From Lates calcarifer (lineage: Eukaryota > Chordata > Actinopteri > Centropomidae), in assembly GCF_001640805.2 (NCBI RefSeq), contig NC_066835.1, forward strand, positions 9,676,130-9,740,129: a stretch of DNA of 64,000 nt. The letters are read 5' to 3'. The translations under genes and the position numbers were made by a program. The notes beneath the pieces are model-generated. The model saw nothing but the letters and a program-made list of their open reading frames with translations, had not been told where the DNA came from and did no database searches. Positions within the stretch are counted from its first letter, which is position 1. The number at the start of each line of letters is the position of its first letter. Of the stretch, positions 53,666-64,000 are shown one piece after another.

Positions 53666-55266
53666 ACAGGATAAGCTTCTGGTCAATTTACACAAATACT
53701 GACATGTAAAATTCATAGGTGTGGAGCTCACATTGGCAATGACCCTTTCATAGTACTAGAATGTCAGACTACTCAAAAAATATTCTGTCCGCCGCAAAAT
53801 CAAAAAAAGAAAGAAAGAAAGAAAGAAAAAAAAGAAAACGAAAATAGAAAAAAGAAAAAAAGAAAAAACATCAGTTTCCCAAATTGGCGCCTTTCTTTTC
53901 AGTACAAACAAATATGGTAACCAGACATACTTGTACTTGCCAAAGAGCAAACAGATGTGTCACTTCCAGTATAGAGAAAAAAGGGCAATGTCATCTGCGT
54001 TATTGATTGTTTTTGTTGGACGTTCAACCAATGCGCTGCCAGCAAGCTCATACTGATTGACAACTGAACAGGCTCAAATAGCTGTGGTACTATTAGTGAA
54101 TTCTGAATATCCTGCCAGTCATTTAATGTGTTTTATATTAAACCTACTCAGGTGATCTGAAAATTTGAAATGCACACATACACATTGTACATTGTGTACA
54201 AATGATCAAAACAGACATAATACATAAATAAACATAACTACTGATTGAATCATGTTTTTTAGTTATTCTGTTCTTCAGAGCTACATACAAGGACTTGAAG
54301 CAGTGGAACAACCTTTGATTTGTTACACAAACCAACATTTAACAAAGGCAACACTGAGGAAGCTGAAGGTAAAAAAGGCAATATGCAGCAGGAATATCTA
54401 AATCACTATCTCCCAGCCTTTTTTTGTATACAGGTGTAGCACCAGCTGAATATGTTCATTCAACCAAAGACTAGTACCACCTAGTACCTCACAAGAAAAA
54501 GTCTAAATATGTCTCTACTGCTTTCCATTTTGTTGATCATCTCCAGACCTCTCAGATTTTTCCTGTGAACACTTATAAGAGCCATGATCCCTAGGTTGGG
54601 AAAGTTTACCTTAGACATGGTGGGAAAAGCTAAAAAAAACAAACAAACAGAGAAATGATGTATAAAATATTTTTGCTTCCAAGATAAAAGTAAATTAGTG
54701 GATGAGGAAGGTGTGGAGAGAAGGATGTGGCTTATTGAAGAGACGAGCTTGCAGCCTTCAGTGGATGATGAAAAGAGACACTGCTGCTCCACACTGTTAC
54801 CTGCCCATTGCAGGCCTTATGGTAGGTATAGTTTAACAAGCAGCCTCTTCTCCTCCCTAGAGTGGATGTTGCAACATTGGACACACACTCAGAGACACAC
54901 ACAGAGTATACACTGGAGGGGATTTGGACATCCTGTCCACCCCTCACTGTTCAACACGGGAACACAGGATGGAAAAACCAACGTGGCCTGAACACAACAC
55001 GCACAAACACATGCGCGCACAGAGCTTGGCGTCGACTTAGGTGTGCTATTCTTCCACTCTGCTTCTCAGGAAGATCCATCTGTTCATCCTGCACGAGAAA
55101 ATACTTCTCTTTCCTCCACATACAGGCTGAAAAGCAGCCTACCCTGTCTGTAAAAAGACAAGTACTGGAATCAATTCAATCACTACAGGCAAAGTAAGAG
55201 TTGAAAGATAGGGTATACATGCTTGTATGTGTTTATCATGGCAGATATGTGTGGGTCTTTGTGTGA

Positions 55267-55320
<54 letters not shown>

Positions 55321-55478
55321 GGGTGGGGTGGGGGGCGGGGTAGGCGGGTGCAGAAGCAATTTCGTTCTGCTCTGTTTGGCAGTGCATCAGTGAGCATTTT
55401 TCTGTTTCTCTATCTCCACCACTTGCCGGCTCCCTCTCTTCAGCGCTCACCCATCTCTGTCCATCTTCTACATCCCAT

Positions 55479-55513
<35 letters not shown>

Positions 55514-56213
55514 CCTCTTTCCCTCTCTTGTGGCTGTCCCTCTATCTATCTTTCCCTCTCTCACTTTGCCAGCTCCTTCTTGTACAAAACCCCACTTTTC
55601 TGTCACTGAGAGTGGGGATTTGGGGTATGGACTTTTGGTGTTTTTCTTGATGGATAATTGATGGGGGGAAACAGCGGGACGCCGCTCGCAGCAGGAGCTG
55701 GGATCAATTTGCTGCCGATTCAATGAGTAATGAGTGAAACTGCAATTTGTTCACTGGGAACAGAGCATTTGGTCTTAATTATTTCATAATGTATTTGACA
55801 TAATCCCATTTAGGAGGAGAGTGGGTAGTCGGCCCTCTGCAGGCCATTTTGTTAGCTGTTTGTGACAGAGATGGGAGAAGAGAAACAGGAAAGTGGATTA
55901 GTGTCACAGAGCAGCGATTACATACATGAATTTGGAAGCAATTCTGTTACACTATTTAGGGTGAAAGAGGGAAAGATCGTAAAATGTAGTGGTGCAAAGG
56001 CAACATGAAAGGCGGTGTGTGTGTGTGTGTGTGTGTGTTGGGGTGTCTGGTGGAAAGGGGAGAGGAGGGAAATAATAGAAATGACGCTTTGGAAGAGAAT
56101 GTATGAAATGGGGGGGGGGCACTGTGTGAGTGTGTGTGTTGGGGGGTAATGGGCAGATGCCATTGTCTGGAGCCTATATCACAAAACAGTAAGAGGATTA
56201 TCCACCCACAGTG

Positions 56214-56244
<31 letters not shown>

Positions 56245-56400
56245 CTACTGGTTAAAAGCAACATGCACCCAAATAACCCCCTGACATACAAACACCACAC
56301 AGAGAGACGGAGAGAGGGGGGGGGGTGTTCACACACACACACACACACACACATTAACAGTGGTGTAAAATGGAGCATATTGACTTCCAGTGACAACAGA
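53666..56400. other. Intergenic with simple repeats
   Basis: No exon recognised. Contents include a purine-rich GAAA tract at 53806-53870 and microsatellites (GT)n 55270-55313, (CA)n 55479-55506, (GT)n 56014-56039, (CA)n 56214-56241 and (CA)n 56329-56352. Mononucleotide G runs occur near 56110 and 56316. Confidence 0.5.
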
Positions 56401-56439
56401 CGCTTTTCTCGTGTGTGTGTGTCTATCTCTCAGTGTGTG

Positions 56440-56998
56440 TTGGCACTTTGACACCCAAGCGCACAGTGCGCGCGCGCCGTTCCTTTCTGCGCCGCACCGT
56501 GCCGTGCTTTGCCGCTCATTGCCTATGTAGCCAAAGGGAAAGGCTTAACGGATCGCACGCGGGCAGGCAGCGACGAAAGAAGAAGAAGAAGAAGGGGAAA
56601 AAAAACGGTTAATTAAATTCTCGTCTGCAGACCCTCTGCCGGTCGCGCGCATTACTACTACAACTCCTCGCAGTGCTGCTGCCGACGGACTCAGAGTGAC
56701 ACACGCGCGCGCCAAAGGTGTGGAGGAGAGGGCACCCGCTTGGGACAATGGAACCGAACCCGAGCCGTTAAACGGGTTCCGACGTACACGCACGCACGCA
56801 CGCGCACACACGCTACAGCTGTGAGGGAGGCCAGACGTTTGGGGGGAGAGGATAACGGCGACATGGCGAAAACGGGCAAGATCTGAACTTTGGAGGATCC
56901 GCTGTGAGGATTATCGTACAGCCCCACTACCTGACCGCTGAAAGGAGGAACCGGATCAGAGTTCGCATCGGTGTATCGAAGGGGAAAAGCCCTACGTT
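56440..56998 (+). promoter_or_regulatory. cspg5: cspg5 CpG-rich promoter and 5' UTR
   Basis: CpG density rises sharply here compared with the flanks (for example cgcgcgcgccg near 56468 and several CG-rich patches to 56990). The cspg5 start codon follows at 56999. There is a CpG-island-like start with no obvious TATA box. The exact transcription start is not determined. Confidence 0.5.
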
Positions 56999-59900
56999 AT
57001 GGCGCGCGGTGACAGTCGTTTAGGGACCTGGCAGGTGCTACTGACCATCTCACTGGTCATCATCCCCCTGTCTGCTCACGGTAAGTCCATTGCTACTACC
57101 GGAGTCCCACCCTGTGCGTGCGTGTGTATATGCGTGTGTATGTGTGTGTGTTGCATGCAAACGCGCACGTGCATGAATCAAATCACACCTGCATTAGCAT
57201 GGCTTTGATGTGGAAAATGACAATTCAAATGATTCATGTATGCAGCATGGGACTGCAGCTGCCATTTACCATTTGGGCATTACTGGTTGATATTCAACAA
57301 TCTGTGTATTGTCGGCACTGCCATTCTTTAAGCCTATTGGTGACAACCTGCTGAGCATTAACGGGCTTGATCTTGAATTCTGTGTAGTTTAATATGGACA
57401 CAGATCTTTTAAATGCATTGATAATCCTTTACATTCAGTCATCAGTGTCAAAATTGCTTTCGAAAGACTATCGATCACTCACTAAGCAGTGCAGGCAAAT
57501 GTAATAGTATGATCTCACATTTTCTGTCTCTCATGTTTAAAGCTGCTATATTGATTATTAATGACACTTGAACCTCTGACTGTGGTCGTGGTCCGACCAA
57601 TCTCATTTCCATTCAGAGTGTGAGGAGAAAAAAAGCCTTTACCTCCTGTGACCGTTTAATACAATTTAACTGACTCGGTCTTAATGTTAGGAACTGTAAC
57701 ACTGTACGTCTTAATAAAGAAAAGACAGGTAGGTCTGTGGGTGTTGTGACAGACAGGGGCATTTGACAGTCCGGTTGGGCTGCTGCAGCTGCGACTCGCC
57801 GCGGCGGTGCGTGGCCCAGACAAAGGCGGGATTAGGTGCACCGTGGCCTGGCTACAGGAGGCCCATTCACAGTGCTGAAAGGACCGAATTCCTCCAGACA
57901 TCTACGGGGAAGCCCGAGACAACCGAGCCGGCTGCACCGCTGCCCTCCCCCTCCCCCTCTTTACCCACCCCTCCGCATTCTCATTTTACTGTCCATCCCT
58001 TGAGACAAGGAGGCAGGCAGTGTGGGAACGAAAATATGACACAACCAGTCTCTGCTGTCTCTCTGGCACACACACACACACACACACACATACACACACA
58101 CACACACACATACTCGCGCAGAAATATAAGGGAAATCTTGAAAATGTAGAAAACGAGCGCTGCTGCCGCTGCCCAGCAACAGGGTGGCTCGTGCACGCAG
58201 AGGGTCGCCGGGGTTCACGTGGGCACGCGCTGCCACTGTACCGCCCCCTCCCTTACCCCTTTCTCGCCGCATCTCGCGCCCTCAATGTGTAACCAGGCGT
58301 TAACACTGTGACATATTGACCGGTAAATAGAGCTATATGTCTGACGCCCAGTATCTCGTGCTATAAACCCCAGAGACCACGTGCCTATGGATATGTGATT
58401 GATTTGGATCATTAGGCGATTCTTCATCAACACTCAGGTGGCTGTTTATTAGGTACATCTGGCTAAAACTATAATGCAGTCTAATATAGTCTTCAGTTTG
58501 GGTTGAAACTGGGAGGTGCAATTTTAACTCTATGGTCATACCCAGGTGTTTCTATTATTTTGTCCACCCCATTTATATCAGTAAGCGGAGGCTAAATAGC
58601 AGAAACACATCCCTGTATAATACAGTACAGTTCAAAAATAAAACCTCTCGCTGTGACCCTTAGACCAAGCAAATAAAAAGGAACAACGCAGACAGAATAT
58701 ATAGCTTTAATATTCCTGTAATGATCCTCTAAAGGTTTGTTCTTTAATCTATAGGACTCATTTTTCAAGTTCAGTGTGTTGTAACTCAGGCTCAGACTTT
58801 GCTTTCTCAGCAGGTCTGCGATTTTACATAATCATATAAAACTAAAGCTGCATCTAATTGAAATATTCTTCAATTTACAGTTATTTTTCTCGATTAACCA
58901 AATAATTGTTCAGTCTAAAAGATATCAGAAAGTCATTAGAACCTATTTTCTGAAAAGAAATGATGTTCTATTTACAATTGTATGGGACTAAGAAAACCAA
59001 TAAAATAGTCACATTTTGTCACTTTTACTTAAATAATCAGTTATTCAGATGATTGCTGATTCATGCATTCACACACAAAAACACAGAAACACACATTATG
59101 CTTGAAGTCCATGTAAAGCAATATGGATCAAATCCAGACTTCTGGGTGCTCTGTCATGTAAGTGTGTGTGTGTGTGTGTGTGTGTGCGTGTGTGTGTGTG
59201 TGTGTGTTCACTGTCTGAGTGAATGCACACTGTGATGTCCATCTGCCCTGTAGCCCCAGAAAGCTCATGATATGTCACAATAGATCAGATCATCAGCATC
59301 TCTGCTGACTCTCACATACACGCACACAGACGGGGAGAGGAGAATACTATTTATGGTTTAAAAAGATAAAATGCAGATTGGGGTGAAGCAGTTGCAGGTT
59401 GACCGATCAGAGGTGTCAAAAAACAAATAAGAGATACGTTCAGAGCAGCTGGACACATGCAGCGCAACGTTTACCAAATGTTTCTTTTAAAAGTCAAAAC
59501 ATAATTAAGTGGATCCTCCACCTGACAGGGACCTACACCTGAGTGCTGACTCTGACTGGTAGTTAAGTGTTCATCCAGCAACAATATGCCGGATACCTAC
59601 CCATAATTCTCACTGCGTCCAGCTGGTAAGTTGAAAGCTTCTGGGAATCTGCACTCTAGCCAATCACAGTGACCTCAGGTAGAACTTGTTACCATGGTGA
59701 CATGCTCAGCATGATGCCAGACTAGGTGAAGAGCTGAGCGGCGGTTAAAGGCACAAATCACACCATTTCTAAGGCGGAAATCAAATTGCTAAGCAGGGGC
59801 TCGTGCATTCAATTTGCTCGTATTCGCTCTTGTAATCTCCTCATGCTCCCTTTTGCTCTTGTAATCGCTACGAGACTGCCAGCTGCTAACAGGATGCAGC

Positions 59901-62895
59901 ATCTAAGTCTCAACGGGGGAACAAATTGGCAGATTGAACCCTTAAATGAAATCTGAATCAGTTGTAATCAGTTTTAACTGGTGGAGCACGTCTGTCTCTT
60001 TCACGAACTGTGAAAGCGTTCAAGTTCATTCCACCTTGGTTTTTCCCAGAGATGGAGTTGGCATACTGACTGGCCGGCTGATTGATTGAAAAACAAGAGA
60101 GAGTGAGAGAGAGAACGCACAAACACTGGATTCTCTGTTTCCACTGCAACTCCCTCGCCCCACTCCTCCTTTCAACATGGCACCTCTTTACATCTCACCA
60201 TGGCAACAGCAGTGTGTGTGTGTGTGTTTTGTGAGGTGAATCTCATGGTTCCTCAGCCACCACTAGTCTTCGTGACTCCAGGCACGTTCAGATGGTTTTT
60301 GTATTAGCTCTGAATGAAGTGGCAGACACTGGAAGCAGTGATCTCATTGGACACAGTGGTTTCAGGGTGGCAGCGGGGGGAGAGAGGCCGTCCAGCCAAG
60401 TATTTGGACGAGTTTGGCAATTTGTGCAGATGTACCAGGCCAGTGGAAAAGTATGAAGAAGTGGATTTTTGAAAATCAGTCAACTGCAGGAACAGTGCAA
60501 GAAAAACACTCCCCAAACTGTTCAAGAGCAGGGTCATTCTGTCTTTCCTTCTGTCTTTCTTTCTTGTACCCTTTGGTTCCTCCTTAAAGATATAGTCTTA
60601 CATTTTGTTAGATGCACAAATTTGCCTTCTTGCCTAGAGTTAGATGAGAAGATTGATACCACTCATATGTCTGGATGCTAAATATCAAGCAACCTTCCAG
60701 CAGCCCATTAGCAAAAAAAAAAAAGACTGGACATAGCTACCCTGACTCTGTCCAAAAGGATAAAATGAAAACTTTAGTATTTCGTTAGAAACTTTGGGAT
60801 CTCCACTTGAATTTAAAATAGAGTTCAGCAGGTTTGAACAATGTTACTCTGCACAGCATGAATTTGTAATGACTGGCCCACAGGTGATCTGCTGCATGTT
60901 AAAAGGTTTTAAGAACCAAAGCCTATCTGCCTGTATCTCTTTGTCCTCTCTCTTGTTCTTTCTCACTCTTTCTCCTTCTTGTGGCTATGTGTGTGCATCT
61001 TCCTCTGCAGATTGCTGAGTTACAGGAGAAGTGCCTGACCGGTTGGCCTCTAACCTATAGCCTTAAATCCCTAATCTAATCCTCACCCAGTCGTGGTCAC
61101 CAGAGCACATTAGTCAATCACTCGATGTGCTTAATCCTACATCTCCGCGGTCTGATTGCATGACAGTTCAGTTCACACTTCAGCTCCTGTTCTGATTTCT
61201 TTGACAATTAATCACTTAGCTCTTCAACATGAACCACAGCAAGTTTTTTCTTTGCTGAGCCACACTTTTCCTTAAATCAGCTCTCTCATGGACAGATTTT
61301 GTGCACATTGCACTCTGTATATTTTACGATGTTTGTCAAATTCAGCTGAATTCAGAGTGAGGGATATAGCGACTAACTGTATTCTCCTAGAAAACCTGGC
61401 CTGGTACAGCCTTAAGGCATTTCTGCAGAATACTGTAGGGATCCATTTAAATTATTCATGCCTTATCCTTGGGCCACAGTCTTTATAAAAGAAAACAGAG
61501 ACAGCACCATGGGATTAACTCCAATCCAAAAAAAGAAACTTATATTTGTGTGAGTGTGTTCCAGCCATTATTTATTATTTTTTTCTCCTCCACATTCAGA
61601 TGAAATCACAAAAAAGAGCTGACAAACTCCCCCACCACTCTGTCATTGATGCAGCGCTGACAATATGATTATGTTAAAGTGGCACTCAATTGATTTTACA
61701 CATCAAAGTCGGTTTACCTGTCACAGTCGAGGACTGCTCGACCTGTGAAAACAGCTGTATGATGTCCTCAGGGTCTCTGGAGGAGCTTTGTCTTGTCTGA
61801 GCAAATAAACCCTGTTGATGTCATCGCAGTTATCTCGGCTTGGGCTTTGAGACTACAGATTTTCAATGAAAAGCCTGGGTTACATTCTAGTGGCATCTGG
61901 GATAGCTAGGCTTTTTCCAGATAGAAAGGATCTAATGAAAAGACAGTGTACGATCCAGTGGTAAGACAGTGACCCAAAATAGGGACGAAATGTCAGTCTT
62001 TGCTGCCTTTATTTTTAAAAGTCTTTGTTTAATCTATCTCTTGTGAGTCCCCCAACTTTGTAGTAGTGTAATACTAAATCACTGGGCTACCCCATAACCC
62101 CTTTCTTTGTGTCTGATTGACAGGGAGGCATTCACTGGCCAGGCGCCATCATCACCACAACCAGTCATCTGTCAACAAGGAGGCCTTGAACACCAGGATG
62201 GTCCTAAGTGACGACTCGGCAGAGAGAGACCACCTGATTGGAGCAGGTCTCGGGGCCAAACTCCCTCTCAGCTCCACCAAACGTCACCATTCTCATAAAC
62301 ACGCCCACCTGGACTTCGTAGAGGAGGACCCACCTGCGGTGGAGGAGCTCACCGCCGGTGGGGCGGGTCCGGACCAGCCAGGAAACCCCTTGTCTGATGA
62401 CGTCATCACCGTGGAGTTCCACAGCCCGGCGCCAGATGTCGTCCCCTCCGACTCTGCTCTGGATTGGGCGAAAGCCCCCAAACCCCAGAAGCAGAAAGGT
62501 GGAGACCCCACCGCATGGACGCTTTCTGACTTTTACGACTACCTGTCGCCTGATGACGACCTCTCTGCGTTAGATACGACCCCGGAGCCCGAGCCCACAC
62601 CTTCGCCCCCGGCCGACATGGAGGATGAGAATCCGCTCCTTGCCGGTGCTCCTGTTGTTCCTGAGAACGTGAAGCCTAACAAGGACAGCGGGCCCTCCTT
62701 ACCCGCTCCTCCCATGCCTGGGCCAGATAAGGGCGATGGGTTAGGCTTAGGTGGCGCCATGGGGGCCGACGGCTGCAGGCTGGGCTTTGTACGCTCTGGT
62801 CCCGGGGTGTGTGTGTCTCAGTGTGACATTGAACCCAATTTCTGCTTCAATAGAGGAGTGTGCACCGTGGTGGCAGGAATGGGCGCCTTCTGCAG
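56999..62895 (+). CDS. cspg5: Neuroglycan C (CSPG5), exons 1-2, 3' part outside window
   Basis: Exon 1 is 56999-57080 and exon 2 is 62124-62895, joined in phase 1 across a 5.0 kb intron. Exon 1 encodes a signal peptide (core VLLTISLVIIPLSAHG). Exon 2 encodes the long, low-complexity, acidic and Pro-rich ectodomain, with the conserved WTLSDFYDYLSPDDD motif and a MEDENPLL block. It then enters the EGF-like module (GCRLGFVRSGPGVCVSQCD, then CFNRGVC), ending at donor TGCAG|gtgag. CSPG5 is a brain-enriched transmembrane chondroitin-sulfate proteoglycan of the neuregulin-like EGF group that acts in neurite and synapse growth. The transmembrane and cytoplasmic exons lie beyond 64000. It neighbours smarcc1 as in human 3p21.31. 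The His-rich runs (RRHHHHNQ, RHHSHKHAH) are unlike the human sequence. Confidence 0.93.
57081..62123 (+). other. cspg5: cspg5 intron 1
   Basis: No other exon seen. It holds (CA)n 58067-58111 and (GT)n 59162-59208. A CpG-rich, coding-like patch at 57770-57960 and 58150-58300 may be the edge of the promoter island rather than an exon. Confidence 0.5.
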
Positions 62896-64000
62896 GTGAG
62901 AAAAACACATTTTAATTTACAGGTATGGTGCAGTGGCTTGTTTGGCTGTCTTTCAATAAATTGTACACCTTTTTCAATCTTTCTTCATCATGTTTAGTAA
63001 CATTTTATTAGCATTTACAAGCAGGCAATGACATTTTAGAGGAAAACTGGTATTCATGCATATGTATAGTACGTGAGTGGCAGCAGGGGTGTTTGGGAGG
63101 ATTGCCGGGAGCTAAAACATTCCCCCTTTTAATTTGTGTTGTTGGGATAATTTCCAATATGTTCCCTCTCCAACACAAAGGAAAAGATTTAGGACATTTC
63201 AGACAAGCACGCACACACTGAAAACACACACATGCACAAAGACAGAAGGCTGGCTTAATGTGTCATGAGGCTCGTCAAGATCACAGCAGGGTCGCCAAAG
63301 GATTAGCTCAGTTTTGGAGGCAGGGGGTAAAGAGTGTGTCTGTGCATGTGTGTATGTGTGTGTATTGGTTGGCTGGTGACAGCTGATGTAGACACACGCA
63401 GTACACGCACATAGAAAGTATGAGAAAGATGACAATACAGTAAGGTCAGCGAGGAAGACACACACACAAGTTAAATAAAAGACGAACACACACTGCCTGT
63501 GCACACAAACACAAACTAATGCACACACACCACGCCTTGATAGCACCATCTGTCCTATCCTGCAGCCTCACTGTGAGCTTTGAGGTAAACTGTTGCTCGT
63601 CTCAGCATACCTGCTGAGTAATGGCACACACATACATATGCATACTCAGTCATACACACACAGACACACACTACAATATCTGAGCATTCAAACACTTGCA
63701 TGAAGTTGCACAGAGAAAAAACAGAAAATGTACAAGGTACACACACACACACACACACACATACACACATGCACACGCACACATATGCATGCACGTGTCC
63801 TGATCCTTTGATCTCATTAAGGACTAGGCTGCAGGCCGAATCCCTGCTTTGCTGGACAGACCTCAGGGCACCATGTCATCAGCCCTGAGTACAGTTTTAC
63901 ACTCTTTACTCTGGATAACACGCTGTAGTTATAAATATTGTAAATACACTAGTGGGGTGGGCACACACTCATGATAAACCTCTTGGCTATTGGCTTTTTA
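62896..64000 (+). other. cspg5: cspg5 intron 2, truncated by window end
   Basis: It follows donor gtgaga and contains many CA/TG runs (for example (CA)n 63739-63761). No next EGF-encoding exon (a CRCN-type start) is visible before 64000. Confidence 0.55.

Noticed and set aside
54862..55197. 111-codon + strand ORF
   Set aside because: Composition is biased by CA/GA repeats, there is no recognisable motif and no splice context.
57763..58149. 128-codon + strand ORF in cspg5 intron 1
   Set aside because: It runs into a CA microsatellite, and cspg5 exon 1 joins exon 2 in phase without it.

Overview
The window is vertebrate nuclear DNA and almost certainly teleost fish. Genes are split into many short exons with GT-AG introns, CA/TG microsatellites are everywhere, and every recognisable protein is a diverged orthologue of a human gene. 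All models below were built by hand from splice sites, reading-frame phase and remembered family sequences; no database search was run.

Layout, left to right. (1) 1-1700: the last two coding exons of an interleukin-6-type cytokine (+), with an AU-rich 3' UTR. (2) 1950-4890: tomm7 (-), convergent with il6, three exons, 55 aa. (3) 6000-26050: hyccin/fam126a (-), ten coding exons, a 7.4 kb first intron, a CCAAT-box promoter near 26.1 kb and two mutually exclusive terminal exons. (4) 27693-29181: a four-exon gene (-) for a 249-aa Cys-cluster/helical protein I cannot name. (5) 31158-34949: klhl7 (+), 12 exons. (6) 36263-39200: aste1 (-), six exons, with Arg/Gly-rich insertions. (7) 39900-47127: smarcc1 (+), 28 exons, sharing a short head-to-head promoter with aste1. 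(8) 47.5-53.7 kb: a decayed tandem array on the minus strand with three short spliced ORFs for tiny hydrophobic proteins. (9) 56.4 kb to the end: promoter, exon 1 and exon 2 of cspg5 (neuroglycan C, +), which continues past the window.

il6-tomm7-fam126a-klhl7 matches human 7p15.3. smarcc1-cspg5 matches human 3p21.31, and aste1 lies on human 3q22. The window therefore spans a junction between two ancestral blocks, between klhl7 and aste1. The genes do not form a pathway. They are a cytokine, a mitochondrial import subunit, a PI4-kinase complex subunit, a CUL3 adaptor, a PIN-domain protein, a BAF chromatin-remodelling subunit and a neural proteoglycan.

Two points affect use of this annotation. 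First, four conserved exons (one each in fam126a, klhl7, aste1 and smarcc1) carry a one-base indel that breaks an otherwise perfect chain of exon phases. Base-calling errors explain this better than four pseudogenes. Second, the most novel-looking material is the tandem array of micro-membrane-protein ORFs between smarcc1 and cspg5, followed by the unnamed gene between fam126a and klhl7.
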